Source: Haloarcula rubra
GTDB taxonomy: Archaea; Halobacteriota; Halobacteria; Halobacteriales; Haloarculaceae
Assembly (NCBI RefSeq): GCF_019599465.1
Contig: NZ_RKLR01000006.1
Coordinates: forward strand, 62,001-126,000
DNA: 64,000 nucleotides
Reading direction: 5' to 3'
Shown piece after piece: positions 9,286 to 18,214 of this stretch. The position numbers and the translations under genes are program-made. Numbering within the stretch: the stretch's first letter is position 1; the number at the start of each line of letters is the position of its first letter. Below the pieces are notes generated by a model. That model searched no databases. It was not told the origin of the DNA and saw only the letters and a list, made by a program, of their open reading frames with translations.

Positions 9286-10605
9286 TCACCGGCCGAGCAG
9301 CGGCCAGAGGAGCATCGTGACCCAGATGACACTGCCGAGGGTCCAGTAGCGATACCGTGTCGTCCGTTCGGCGGCCCAGCGGGTCCCCCCTGCGCCGATG
9401 AGTCCCAGACCCAACAGGAGAACGAGGCGCTGGATAAGCGCGCCGTAGGGGATGACGGACAGGCCGAGGTACGCGTAATCCGCCATTATCCCAGTCCCGA
9501 AGCCAGCGACAGCGAGAGTGAAGCCGTCGGTCGTCCGGAGGTGTCGCCCGAACGCGACCGCAGCGGCCGGCAGTCCCGCGACGAGCAACACGTAGAACGG
9601 GGCGCCGACGACCTGGGGTTGCGCCGCTGGGTAGGCGCGTTCGGCAGCTATAGCGCCCGTCCTGACGACGAGTGGGAGCGAAAGCGTCGACAGGAACAGG
9701 GCGGCGTGGTAGCGCGAGAACCGGCTCTCTCGAACTCTATGAATCGTCGCGCGGGCGTCAGCGGTGAGGTTCGAGAGCGAGCCTGCGGCACCGAGAGCCA
9801 ACGCCGGAAGGAAGAACAGTAGCGGGGCAAGTGCGCTCGGCCGGTCGTGTCGGTACTGCGGGCCGAACGCGATTCGCCGACGCGGTTCGATGACGGTGAC
9901 CCACCCGTCGGCGTCGATAGCGCCGCCGTTCCCCCAGCGCTCGCGGCGCATCTCCCTGACGACCCCGGTACCGAGGAAGTCACGTTCGAGGTGGTGCTGG
10001 GCGCGACTGAGACTCCCCACGTTGTGTTTCAGTCGGAACCAGTCCCAGTGTTCGTGGTGGGCCTGAATCGCCGTCCACTCCTCGGTACCGGACCCACCCT
10101 CGTACAGTCTGAGGTGGTACCGGGACCCGAAGTAGGTGCCGTCGTGAATCTGGTACGTCGCGTCGGCCCACCGACTCGACGTGTTGGTCATGACGAACGT
10201 GTACCGCTCTGACCCCGTCGACTCGCTCCAGTAGACGCCCGTACCGTTGATGCTCACGTTCCCCTGACCAGCCGACCCTGACTCCCACGTCTGGGCCGTC
10301 TTGTTCCAGTACAACCGGGTTTCGCCGGACGGTGTGGACGTGAGCAACTGGTACACCGTCGTGGCATCCGTGTGGACGATGGCGTTGATGGGCAGCGTCG
10401 CCTGACTAAACGAGTGGCCACGGCTCGTGTACGGCCAGAGTCGGGCCGAACTGTCCTCGTCTGGCTCCACGAAGCCGACGTCCGAGACGGTTTTTTTCTC
10501 CGTGGGCCCGCGCTCGACGAGGGGGGAGACGGGTCCGAACACCGACAGGGCGAGCAGTATCGCGAGGACCAGTAGCACGGACCGTGACCGGTCGCTACCC
10601 TCCAT
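9286..10605 (-). CDS. Haloarchaeal membrane protein of unknown function
   Basis: A 439-residue protein with an N-terminal membrane anchor (~9-28) and an extracellular region (~30-265) containing NxS/T sequons and the motif EEWTAIQAHHEHWDWFRLKH. About six membrane segments fill the C-terminal 170 residues. I recognise no catalytic motif. The conserved His/Trp-rich stretch in the exported part may be functional. It is divergent from the arylsulfotransferase-like gene across a 236-base gap; the pairing with that gene and the glycosyltransferase suggests a role in surface-glycan metabolism, by context only. Confidence 0.7.
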   Translation of the reverse strand: MEGSDRSRSVLLVLAILLALSVFGPVSPLVERGPTEKKTVSDVGFVEPDEDSSARLWPYTSRGHSFSQATLPINAIVHTDATTVYQLLTSTPSGETRLYWNKTAQTWESGSAGQGNVSINGTGVYWSESTGSERYTFVMTNTSSRWADATYQIHDGTYFGSRYHLRLYEGGSGTEEWTAIQAHHEHWDWFRLKHNVGSLSRAQHHLERDFLGTGVVREMRRERWGNGGAIDADGWVTVIEPRRRIAFGPQYRHDRPSALAPLLFFLPALALGAAGSLSNLTADARATIHRVRESRFSRYHAALFLSTLSLPLVVRTGAIAAERAYPAAQPQVVGAPFYVLLVAGLPAAAVAFGRHLRTTDGFTLAVAGFGTGIMADYAYLGLSVIPYGALIQRLVLLLGLGLIGAGGTRWAAERTTRYRYWTLGSVIWVTMLLWPLLGR

Positions 10606-10799
10606 TGTATCACGGCTAGGTATGCTATCGTGTTATTATTTCGCCGCTAAGCCAAGCAGGGGTCTGTCACGTCGGTTAACGTACCGTTTCCGACCACCGG
10701 TCGGGAGAATCGAGACCGGTCGGTTCACGCGTAGTAGTTCGACGTGTCGCTCGGTAAGGCAGTCTAGAGTGACGCCGCCGCAGTGGTGCGAATTCATTA

Positions 10800-10815
10800 C
10801 TGTCTATATAATAAA
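10800..10815 (+). promoter_or_regulatory. TATA-like element upstream of the arylsulfotransferase-like gene
   Basis: The sequence CTATATAATAAA lies about 30-35 bases before the GTG start at 10842, the spacing expected for a nearly leaderless archaeal transcript. Confidence 0.5.
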
Positions 10816-10841
10816 TCGCCTGTCCACACCATACGCACGTA

Positions 10842-12236
10842 GTGAACGGTTTGAAATCCGGTCTGCGGTTGCTCTTCGTCTGTCTGGTGGTCGCTTCCGC
10901 GGCAACGGTGGCGACAGGCTACACGGCGTCGGACCAGACAGCGACGGCCACCCGCTTCGCCGAGGGGAACGACGTCGCCGAACACCGGGACGGCGTGACA
11001 GTGATAACCACCGACTCGAACTCGTGGCTCGGACGGGGGAAAGAGGGGCCACGGGCGAAAGCCGAGATAATCGCCGTCGGTCCCGACGGAGCGGTCCAGT
11101 ACTACAACGACTCACACACACGATACTGGGACGTCGACCCGGTAGCTGGCACAGAGATGACCGTCGAGTACGTCGCCGCAGACCACCTCACGCCCGAGCA
11201 GTGTGGCGGCGAGACAGTGTGTACGCGCAACGTCGTCGAGCGGGTCAACCTCTCGACGGGCGAGACGGAGCGCGTCTTTAGCCGCGTCACCGAAGGGAAG
11301 CACTCGACCCGGTGGCACGACGCCGACCGCATCGACGAGGACCACGTCGTGGTGGCCGACATCGCCAAGGACAGGGTGTTCGTCGTGAACACGACGACGG
11401 GGCTGACGACGTGGGCGTGGAGCGCACAGAGCGAGTTCGAGACCGACGAGTCGGGCGGCCCCTACCCCGAGGACTGGACCCACATCAACGACGTCGAGGT
11501 GCTCTCGGACGGTCGCATCATGGTCAGTATCAGGAATCACGACCAGGTCGTGTTCCTCGACCGCGAGACGGGGATGCTAGAGAACCAGACGCTCGGGAGC
11601 GACGGCGACCACGAGACGCTGTACGAACAGCACAACCCCGACTACATCCCCGAGTCGGAGGGGGGTCCGGCGGCTATCGTCGCCGACTCTGAGAACGGCC
11701 GCGTCGTCGAGTACCAACGGACCGACGGCGAGTGGGAGCGGTCGTGGACGTGGAGAGACGGCCGCCTCCAGTGGCCTCGCGACGCCGACCGACTGCCGAA
11801 CGGCCACACGCTCGTCACGGACTCGAACGGGAACCGCGTCGTCGAGGTCGACGAGAACGGCGAGGTCGTCTGGTCCATGGACGTCGCGTTCCCGTACGAG
11901 GCCGAGCGATTGAACACCGGCGACGAGAGTTCGGGCGGGCCGAGCGCCCAGCGAGCCGGTCTGCAGAGCGAGACGGCCGACGGTGACGAGGCGGGCGCCA
12001 CCGCTACCGACACCGCCGGCGTGTTCGGGGCCGTCTTCGGCGTCATCGAAGGCCTCCTCGGCAGTACGGTCGTCAACGCCGTGATGTACGTCCTCCCGGT
12101 CTGGGCCGGCGGCCCGGAAGTGGCCGCGGTCGTGGTGGCCGTCGGCGCCCTCGTCGCGTGGGCGGGCGTCGAACTGTACTGGTCCTCGTGGCGGCCCAGC
12201 GTCGACCACCGAATCACCATCGAGCAGAGGGACTGA
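10842..12236 (+). CDS. Arylsulfotransferase (ASST)-like membrane-anchored protein
   Basis: A 464-residue protein with a GTG start and an N-terminal membrane segment (~7-25). A beta-propeller-like body follows with repeated strands such as HDADRIDEDHVVVADIAKDR, WTHINDVEVLSDGRIMVSIR and WPRDADRLPNGHTLVTDSNG, the pattern of ASST-family proteins. A linker rich in Gly/Ala and two membrane segments (~400-452) end the chain. Bacterial ASST enzymes move sulfate between phenols. Haloarchaeal members are often called by this name without proof, and a role in sulfated surface glycans is inference. It lies 3 bases before the next gene and is therefore likely co-transcribed with it. Confidence 0.75.
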   Translation: MNGLKSGLRLLFVCLVVASAATVATGYTASDQTATATRFAEGNDVAEHRDGVTVITTDSNSWLGRGKEGPRAKAEIIAVGPDGAVQYYNDSHTRYWDVDPVAGTEMTVEYVAADHLTPEQCGGETVCTRNVVERVNLSTGETERVFSRVTEGKHSTRWHDADRIDEDHVVVADIAKDRVFVVNTTTGLTTWAWSAQSEFETDESGGPYPEDWTHINDVEVLSDGRIMVSIRNHDQVVFLDRETGMLENQTLGSDGDHETLYEQHNPDYIPESEGGPAAIVADSENGRVVEYQRTDGEWERSWTWRDGRLQWPRDADRLPNGHTLVTDSNGNRVVEVDENGEVVWSMDVAFPYEAERLNTGDESSGGPSAQRAGLQSETADGDEAGATATDTAGVFGAVFGVIEGLLGSTVVNAVMYVLPVWAGGPEVAAVVVAVGALVAWAGVELYWSSWRPSVDHRITIEQRD

Positions 12237-12239
12237 GCC

Positions 12240-13877
12240 ATGTCGAGTGACCACCCATCTGACGAGCGAGTCGCGTCAGACGGTCGCGTCGAGTCCCGCC
12301 CGCTCATCGACGGCGTCAGCCGGCGCCTCAGACGTGTCTTCGGGGGCGAAGACGTGCCGTTGCTCGGTGCCGTCCTCCTCGTCGGGGGGCTGCTGTACGT
12401 CACCTACCTCCTCACGCACGACTATCCAGCCTACGGTGCGGGCCTGTACCTGGAGATAGCCGACCAGATACGGACGCACGGCTACGCGCTCCCGGAACAG
12501 ATTCCGGGATACACGAAGGGCGGCGTCCCGTTCGCGTACCCGCCGCTGATGTTCTACGTCGCCGCAGTCCTCCGTGACCTGACCGGTATCGGCCCCATCG
12601 CGTACGCCCGGTACGTCCCCGGTATCCTCGTCCTCCTGTATCTGGTCCCGTACTACTTCGTCGCGCGGGACCTGCTCGCCTCGCCCCGGCGGGCGGCGCT
12701 CGCCAGCGTCCTCTTCGCCGTGACGCCGGCGGCGCTCCAGTGGCACCTCTCTGCTGGCGGCATCGTCCGCGCGATGGGACTCCTGTTGGTCCTGACCGGG
12801 ACGTACGTCGGGCTTCGACTGTTTCGCCATCAGGACCGACGGTGGCTGGTTCCGGCAGTCGTCTGTTTCGGTCTGACGGTCCTGACTCACCCGACGTACA
12901 CGGTGGTCTTCGGGCTGACGTACCTCCTGCTCGTCGCCTGCTTCGACCGGTCGCTGACCGGACTCGTGACCGGTGCCGCAGTGGCCAGCGGCGGCCTCCT
13001 GCTCGCGGCCCCGTGGTGGCTGGAAGTGATACAGCACCACGGCGTCGGCATCTTCACCGCCGCCGCCGGCACCCACTCGGGGCTCGGCGGCGGTGCGAGT
13101 CGACTCCTCTCGGAGTTCGTCTACCTGATGGACTTCGACACGGAGGCGCTGTACTACGTCGGCGCCTACGCTGGCACGGGGTACGCGCTGTATCGACGGC
13201 AGTGGTTCCTCCCAGCGTGGCTGTTCGGCCTCGGCTACGTCGTCGGCAAACCGCGGTTCCAGTTCCTCGCGGGGTCGATGCTGACGGCTGTCTTCCTCGT
13301 CGACGTCGTCGTGCCTCGGGTTCGGCAGTCAGACCTGTCGGTCGGCCGCCAGCGAACCGCGAGTCTGCTCGTCGCCGGGGTGCTAGTACTGGGTGCGGTC
13401 GGACTGGGGACGGCCTTCGTCGCGAGCGCCTCGAACTCTCACGCCGGGAGCACGACGATGCCGTCGTTCATGGACGAGGCCGACGAGGAAGCGATGGCGT
13501 GGGCCGAACAGAACACCGCGCCGTCGAGTTCGTTCGTCGTCCTCGGCGACGCCGCAGAGTGGTTCCCGCTACTCACCGACCGGACCATCCTCGTCGGACC
13601 GTGGGGCGTCGAGTGGACCACGCCCGAGCGCTACCAGTCACAGTTGGAGCTGTACGAGTCTATCTCGGAGTGCGGGGGCGCACCCTGCCTGACTGCGAAA
13701 CTCCAGGCCTACGGTCACTCGCCGGACTACGTCTACGTACCGAAGGGTCACTACACCGTCCGCGGCATGGACCACACCCAGAGCGACCGGATGCGCTCGT
13801 CGCTGGTGGCCGCCGACCGCTACGAGATAGTCTACGAGAACGAGGGCGCGATTATCGTCAGCGTGTCTACTGCCTGA
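12240..13877 (+). CDS. Polytopic glycosyltransferase (GT39/PMT-like)
   Basis: A 545-residue protein with roughly a dozen hydrophobic segments and an acidic first luminal loop (YLEIADQIRTHGYALPEQIP ... FAYPPLMFYVAAVL), the layout of GT-C enzymes that use lipid-linked sugars. The C-terminal ~130 residues are soluble and exported. It starts 3 bases after the stop of the ASST-like gene. The acceptor may be a protein or a lipid-linked glycan; this cannot be decided from sequence. Confidence 0.75.
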   Translation: MSSDHPSDERVASDGRVESRPLIDGVSRRLRRVFGGEDVPLLGAVLLVGGLLYVTYLLTHDYPAYGAGLYLEIADQIRTHGYALPEQIPGYTKGGVPFAYPPLMFYVAAVLRDLTGIGPIAYARYVPGILVLLYLVPYYFVARDLLASPRRAALASVLFAVTPAALQWHLSAGGIVRAMGLLLVLTGTYVGLRLFRHQDRRWLVPAVVCFGLTVLTHPTYTVVFGLTYLLLVACFDRSLTGLVTGAAVASGGLLLAAPWWLEVIQHHGVGIFTAAAGTHSGLGGGASRLLSEFVYLMDFDTEALYYVGAYAGTGYALYRRQWFLPAWLFGLGYVVGKPRFQFLAGSMLTAVFLVDVVVPRVRQSDLSVGRQRTASLLVAGVLVLGAVGLGTAFVASASNSHAGSTTMPSFMDEADEEAMAWAEQNTAPSSSFVVLGDAAEWFPLLTDRTILVGPWGVEWTTPERYQSQLELYESISECGGAPCLTAKLQAYGHSPDYVYVPKGHYTVRGMDHTQSDRMRSSLVAADRYEIVYENEGAIIVSVSTA

Positions 13878-13879
13878 CC

Positions 13880-13960
13880 CACGGCCGTTCCTCGAACAGG
13901 CGAGCCTCGCAAGCTAGACACGGAACAGCGACGACGGCGATGGGTCGATAGGACGCCGCC
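13880..13960 (-). pseudogene. Remnant of a zinc-ribbon C-terminus like that of the gene at 16824
   Basis: Read on the minus strand, this stretch encodes PIAVVAVPCLACEARLFEE, matching the last residues of the zinc-ribbon membrane protein at 16824 (VDVVALSCQSCEARLFEE). DNA identity is high around CCTCGAACAGGCG. Upstream similarity fades quickly and no family-like N-terminus is present. It is best read as a leftover of a duplicated or rearranged copy. A 103-codon frame (13867-14178) covers it but its first two thirds look non-coding. Confidence 0.5.
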
Positions 13961-14155
13961 ACATGAACACGACCATGGACAGGTTGGACTCCGGTCCGGT
14001 AACCGACTCTGAGAAGGAGGCGGTGATTCGTCACCGCCACGTCCCACTGGCTACTCCGTAGTATCGCCCATAGACGGTGTCTACCAGGGATTGATTGACT
14101 GGTTACGATATGATAAACAGCCAATAGGTAAGTGAACTGATTGTGAGGCGGTGGC

Positions 14156-15553
14156 ATGGGAGGATGCCCATTCCACACGGATGACCGAGATTCGGAGGCA
14201 CCAGAGGACCCGGTGGAGGGGGAGCGGACACACCAGTGGTCGTCGGGTCGGAGTATCGACCGCCGGGCGTTCCTGAAAAGTGCCGTCGCTATCGGTGGGA
14301 TGAGCGCACTGACGGCCGCTATGAGCGTCGAAGCCGACGGAAGCGACCCGTCGACGACGTCTCCGGACGGTGACCCGTCGAACCGACCGCCACAGCAGCA
14401 CCTGTGGTCGGACGCGGGATACGCAGACGAACACGGGAACCCCGCGCCACCGACACACCAACTCGTCCTGTTGCTCGACTATATCGGCGACGATATCGAC
14501 GCCGACAGGGCCCGGATGGAGGCGTCGTTCCGCCAGCTCGAAGACGCGTTCGCCTACGACCAGTCCGAGGGGTTGTTGTTCAACGTCGGGTACTCACCGG
14601 CCTACTTCAAGCGCCACTCGACCGGCCAGCCCAAGGGCGTCGACATTACCGATCCACGGGCGGTCTCGCCCTACAACGACCCCGAGATGGACCGGCAAGA
14701 CGTCTTCCTCCAACTCGCGAGCGACCGCGCATCGGTGGTCCTGGCAGCCGAAGCGGCGCTCGAAGGGAACGCCGACACAGTGAACGGTGTGTCGGTGGAA
14801 GACTCGCTCGCCGAGTTCTGTGTGGTAGCGGAGCGACGATCGGTTTTCGCCGGCCCGGGATTACCCAAAGAGCGTCTCGCCGACGACGTCGCCGAACACA
14901 TCGACGAGACGTCGCCGCTCTCGATGGGCTATGACTCCCTCTACACCGACAGCATCCCGCCAGAGCGGCGCGTCACCATCTCCGAGGGCCCGTGGGCAGA
15001 CGGGACGGTGGCGATGGTCTCGAAACTCCGGTTGAAACTGCGGGAGTGGTACGAGGAACGGACCGAAGCCGAACGGGTTCAGGAGATGTTCGCCCCCGAC
15101 TACACGCCCGAGGACGTCGGTGATTTCGGCGAGGGACTCGGCGAAGGCAGCGGGCGGGAAGACGGTGCGGAATGGTCCGACGAACTGACCGACCAGACCG
15201 AGGCCGACGCGCGCGAGAAGGGGGTCGTCGGCCACTCACAGAAAGTCTCCCGCGCCCGCGACGACGACTTCGGGGTCAAGTTGCTCCGTCGCGACGGCGA
15301 CATCACCGTGGCTGGCGGCAAGGGCGGGCTGAGCTTCGTCGGACTGGTCGAGGGCATCTCAGATTGGTTCGACGTGGCCGACGCGATGTACGACCCCGGC
15401 CTCGACGGCGTGCTTCGTGACCACGACGACACCGAGGGGACCGACGGCCACCACCCCCGGAGCGGTATCAGCGCTCGAATCGATGTCCTGTCGCGAGGAC
15501 ACTTCCTCGTCCCACCCCGCTCGTTGCGTGCACTCCCACCGTCGCGTCCGTAA
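14156..15553 (+). CDS. Tat-exported DyP-type peroxidase-like protein
   Basis: A 465-residue protein with a Tat signal (DRRAFLKSAVAIGGM, RR at 36-37). The ferredoxin-like dimeric alpha/beta barrel of DyP enzymes is suggested by LLFNVGYSPAYFKR, DVFLQLASDRASVVLAAEAAL and ADGTVAMVSKLRLKLREWYE. The heme-ligand region is GHSQKVSRARDDD (candidate proximal His360), followed by GLSFVGLVEGISDWF. The family's GxxDG distal motif is not evident; the matching place reads FAGPGLPKE. It could therefore be a heme protein without normal peroxidase chemistry. The N-terminal MGGCPFH with its Cys is odd for a Tat leader. The C-terminal 40 residues are low-complexity. Confidence 0.7.
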   Translation: MGGCPFHTDDRDSEAPEDPVEGERTHQWSSGRSIDRRAFLKSAVAIGGMSALTAAMSVEADGSDPSTTSPDGDPSNRPPQQHLWSDAGYADEHGNPAPPTHQLVLLLDYIGDDIDADRARMEASFRQLEDAFAYDQSEGLLFNVGYSPAYFKRHSTGQPKGVDITDPRAVSPYNDPEMDRQDVFLQLASDRASVVLAAEAALEGNADTVNGVSVEDSLAEFCVVAERRSVFAGPGLPKERLADDVAEHIDETSPLSMGYDSLYTDSIPPERRVTISEGPWADGTVAMVSKLRLKLREWYEERTEAERVQEMFAPDYTPEDVGDFGEGLGEGSGREDGAEWSDELTDQTEADAREKGVVGHSQKVSRARDDDFGVKLLRRDGDITVAGGKGGLSFVGLVEGISDWFDVADAMYDPGLDGVLRDHDDTEGTDGHHPRSGISARIDVLSRGHFLVPPRSLRALPPSRP

Positions 15554-15695
15554 GCGTCCTGTCGCCGTCCCGTCGGGGGAGATGTCGCCGCCCTCGCGGC
15601 ACTCGGGCTGCGCCACCTGTAGAAATGGGATACTGTGGCCTCACGATCCTGTAGCGAGTGGATTACTAACCGTGGGTTGCGAGAGTACCCATTAT

Positions 15696-15950
15696 ATGTC
15701 GGGGCCGATCGATCTGCAAGAAGATAGTGTTCTGGACCACCTCTCGCTACAAAGTGTCACCACTATCCTCCACGCCGTGAAAACAGCCCTGTTACGCGTT
15801 TTCTTTTGGATTTCGATCGTCTTGCCACTGTTTTACATACCACTACTAATCACTGGCCTCAACAGTATTCAAGAGTCGCTGCTCTTTCTCGGACTTATTG
15901 GGTTACACAGTCTCACCTTGATTTGTGGTCGATCCTATAGAAGCCATTGA
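15696..15950 (+). CDS. Small two-span membrane protein
   Basis: The frame is open further upstream inside the DyP-like gene, but the ATG at 15696 gives a compact 84-residue protein: a polar start (MSGPIDLQEDSVLDHLSL), a hydrophobic span (LRVFFWISIVLPLFYIPLLI) and a second span (SLLFLGLIGLHSLTLI). A TTACTAA-like element about 30 bases upstream fits a leaderless transcript. Function unknown. Confidence 0.55.
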   Translation: MSGPIDLQEDSVLDHLSLQSVTTILHAVKTALLRVFFWISIVLPLFYIPLLITGLNSIQESLLFLGLIGLHSLTLICGRSYRSH

Positions 15951-15963
15951 ATATCGATACACA

Positions 15964-15985
15964 CCCGACCGCACGACTGCAGTGC
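15964..15985 (+). repeat. Left copy of a 22-bp perfect inverted repeat
   Basis: It begins CCCGACCGCACGACTGCAGT and is the exact reverse complement of 16774-16795. Similarity continues inward (TCGGTGTGT on both sides, with a one-base offset) and weakly outward (ATCGA). The two copies enclose about 0.8 kb with the DUF7123-type gene, resembling the ends of a small mobile or excisable segment. Confidence 0.7.
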
Positions 15986-16102
15986 AGTCGGTGTGTAAAT
16001 TGTTTCCATTATTGCTATATCAGGGGTGATAATCGATGTCCTTGTGCCCCCTTGTGGGAAGACAGTTGATAACAATATGGATAGTACGGAAGTGGAGACT
16101 GT

Positions 16103-16354
16103 ATGTCGACGTCAGACACAGAGACTGCGACGGCTTCGAGTACCCTTTCGGAGAAGCAATCGCGTATCCTTGCATACCTCGAAAAGAACGCCACAGAACA
16201 GACCTACTTCAAATCTCGACTCATCGCAGACGAACTCGGTCTATCGTCGAAAGAGGTTGGCTCGAACATAAATATAATCTGTCAGAAGACAGCCGAGATA
16301 CAAATCGAAAAGTGGGGCTGCTCATCGGGGACAACGTGGAAAGTTACAGTGTAA
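16103..16354 (+). CDS. DUF7123-type small winged-helix-like protein
   Basis: An 83-residue protein with the hallmarks of the haloarchaeal DUF7123 family: SEKQSRILAYLEKNA, then TYFKSRLIADELGLSSKEVG and a final EKWGCSSGTTWKV. The pattern of helices fits a winged helix, so a DNA-binding or regulatory role is plausible but unproven. In this window it is enclosed by the 22-bp inverted repeats. Its sequence is less GC-rich than the neighbours. Confidence 0.75.
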   Translation: MSTSDTETATASSTLSEKQSRILAYLEKNATEQTYFKSRLIADELGLSSKEVGSNINIICQKTAEIQIEKWGCSSGTTWKVTV

Positions 16355-16470
16355 AACGCTGTACTGACACCGAGATTGGGACCCTACTGTGATGTCTCCG
16401 CTTCGCCGACGTCAACGGCTGTGATGGCACCCACGACTGGGAAGAGCGACGACCACGGTAGTATCGAGGA

Positions 16471-16761
16471 TGACGAAAAGCCAAACTGACGGCAGTTGCT
16501 CAGGCGGAGCAGTCCGATTACCTCGGGGAGTACTATTATCGAGATGGGAGAACCGTTCGCGCTGTTGGCCGTTCACCAGTGGGCGTTGACCTCGTACTGC
16601 TTGCCCGACCGCCCGAGACGTTTCGCACAACTGTATCCAGGCTCTCGCGAGACCGTCTGCCTGTCGATGAAAACCCGGGCATCCGGGCCGGTGACGAACG
16701 GTTCCGTCAGGAGACCCAAGGGTGCTGCAAGCGACGGTCCGATAGTACCAGTTGAACGATG
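16471..16761 (+). pseudogene. Start-less reading frame, possible gene remnant
   Basis: After an in-frame stop at 16471 a frame runs to TGA near 16759 without a usable start. It reads EQSDYLGEYYYRDGRTVRAV, VDLVLLARPPETFRTTVSRL, RDRLPVDENPGIRAGDERF. Codon choice looks protein-like. A short ATG frame just upstream (16426, MAPTTGKSDDHGSIEDDE...) ends at a stop in another phase, so a frameshifted gene is possible. I do not recognise the family. It lies inside the segment bounded by the inverted repeats. Confidence 0.3.
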
Positions 16762-16773
16762 GACACACCGATC

Positions 16774-16795
16774 GCACTGCAGTCGTGCGGTCGGG
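16774..16795 (-). repeat. Right copy of the 22-bp inverted repeat
   Basis: Exact reverse complement of 15964-15985; see that entry. It ends about 30 bases before the 3' end of the zinc-ribbon protein gene. Confidence 0.7.
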
Positions 16796-16823
16796 ATACT
16801 CGATTTTCGAGGGCTACTATAGA

Positions 16824-17654
16824 TCAGCCGAGGACGTCCTCAGCCGGTTCCTCGAACAGGCGGGCCTCGCAAGACTGACAGGAGAGCGCGACGACGTCGA
16901 CGGACCGACAGCACGACTCCACGGTGTCGGTTTCGAGCATCACCGGCCCGCCACACGTCGGACAGCGGTCGAGGAACAGTCGCAGACCGCCGAGGACGGC
17001 GCTCCGCTCCGAGACGGACAACCGAGCCCAGTCGGGCGACCACTCGGCGAGGAGTTCGCCGCCGGCCACGTCCGCGACGAAGGCCGCACGAGACTCCCAC
17101 TGCCCGGCGTGTATGCCGTTCCGTCGAACGACGAACGCGTCCCCGTAGTCTTCGAACTCGACGTCGTCGACGGCGGCCCCGAGCACCGGTGCGAGCGCCG
17201 TGCGGTCGGGGTCTCGTTCGCGGAGCGCAGCCATCCGCTCGTGCCACGTCCGGCGGAACTCGGGCGCTATCCGCACGTCCTCGTCGTCGGCCGCGGGCGT
17301 TATCGCGTCCGCACGCCGGAGAACCCGTTCTAAGTCGAGGTCAGATTCGTCGTCGCTGGCGGCCGGTGCTGGGTGGTGGTCGAACAGCGCCAACACGCGG
17401 TCGGGGAGGAACCGCTTCGTCAGCGTCGGTGTCCCGGGCACGAGATAGCCCCGAAAGTAAATCAGGAGGAGCGAGACGACGAGAAACAGCGCGGCAATCG
17501 AGAGAGCTACCGTCGCGAGGACGGCGGTACACAGCGCCGCGAGGACGAGATTTACGACGGTACAGGGTAGACACCGGTTGTCACCGGTGTACTCGGGTCG
17601 CCGGAGGCGACCGGCGAGCGTCCGAACGTGGTCGAGGGGCGATACGAGCGCCAT
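16824..17654 (-). CDS. Membrane protein with C-terminal zinc ribbon
   Basis: A 276-residue protein. The N-terminus has RRPEYTGDNRCLPCTVVN, with a CxxC next to the first of two membrane spans (~33-70). A cytosolic middle region follows, and the C-terminus carries CPTCGG ... CC ... CQSCEARLFEE, a likely zinc ribbon. I start at the ATG at 17654, 2 bases after the stop of the DUF7344 gene. The frame runs 300 codons further upstream but that part lies over the DUF7344 gene and is not protein-like. The C-terminal motif is also found as a remnant at 13880. Function unknown. Confidence 0.75.
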   Translation of the reverse strand: MALVSPLDHVRTLAGRLRRPEYTGDNRCLPCTVVNLVLAALCTAVLATVALSIAALFLVVSLLLIYFRGYLVPGTPTLTKRFLPDRVLALFDHHPAPAASDDESDLDLERVLRRADAITPAADDEDVRIAPEFRRTWHERMAALRERDPDRTALAPVLGAAVDDVEFEDYGDAFVVRRNGIHAGQWESRAAFVADVAGGELLAEWSPDWARLSVSERSAVLGGLRLFLDRCPTCGGPVMLETDTVESCCRSVDVVALSCQSCEARLFEEPAEDVLG

Positions 17655-17656
17655 GT

Positions 17657-18214
17657 CTATAGCCCTCCGAATAGCCGGTCCAGCAGTACCCACCGATAGC
17701 CCCGAAGTTGATACGCCGTCGACAGTGCGACGGCGACGAGAAACAGACTGGCCCACAGGACGGAATCGATAGCGCTGACGATCGGGGTGCCGATTTCGAC
17801 GGCTAACAGCGTCAGGAACCCGATGACTGCGACGGAGCGGTAGTACTCGGCCCAGGTGAATCGGTACGAGTCGAACAGAAAGACGTCCATGTACGGGTTG
17901 ACCTCGCGAGCGTCCCGGCGGAGCGAGACTGACTTCCGGTTCTTGTCGTAGTCGATGATACCCTGTCTGTCGAGTTTCGGCAGGTGTGTCTGGTGTAAGG
18001 AGTTGTAGACGCTCTGTCTGATGTTCCGCGGTGGTGGTGATTCGCCTGTTTCGTACTCGGCGATGCGCTCTGCTAAGGTACGGAGTGATGCCTCGCCGAT
18101 AGTCCGCTGAAGTTGCTGAATGACTGCTCGGCGGCGCTCGTTTCGCAATATCTCGTGTACGTCCTGTTCGCTGAGGATCCGGTCCTGCTTCGAAGCCTGT
18201 GGTTCCTGTTGCAT
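17657..18214 (-). CDS. DUF7344-type winged-helix regulator with two membrane spans
   Basis: A 185-residue protein. Residues ~15-110 fit the haloarchaeal DUF7344 winged helix: HEILRNERRRAVIQQL, a recognition-helix region around QSVYNSLHQTHLPKLDRQG, and a wing at IDYDKNRKSVSL. Residues ~125-175 form two membrane spans, so the DNA-binding part is tethered to the membrane. It is translationally close to the zinc-ribbon protein downstream, so the pair probably acts together. No sensor domain is visible. Confidence 0.75.
   Translation of the reverse strand: MQQEPQASKQDRILSEQDVHEILRNERRRAVIQQLQRTIGEASLRTLAERIAEYETGESPPPRNIRQSVYNSLHQTHLPKLDRQGIIDYDKNRKSVSLRRDAREVNPYMDVFLFDSYRFTWAEYYRSVAVIGFLTLLAVEIGTPIVSAIDSVLWASLFLVAVALSTAYQLRGYRWVLLDRLFGGL

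Noticed and set aside
13867-14178. 103-codon minus-strand frame as a full gene
   Set aside because: Only the last ~25 residues resemble a protein (zinc-ribbon tail); the rest is not protein-like, so it is listed as a remnant.
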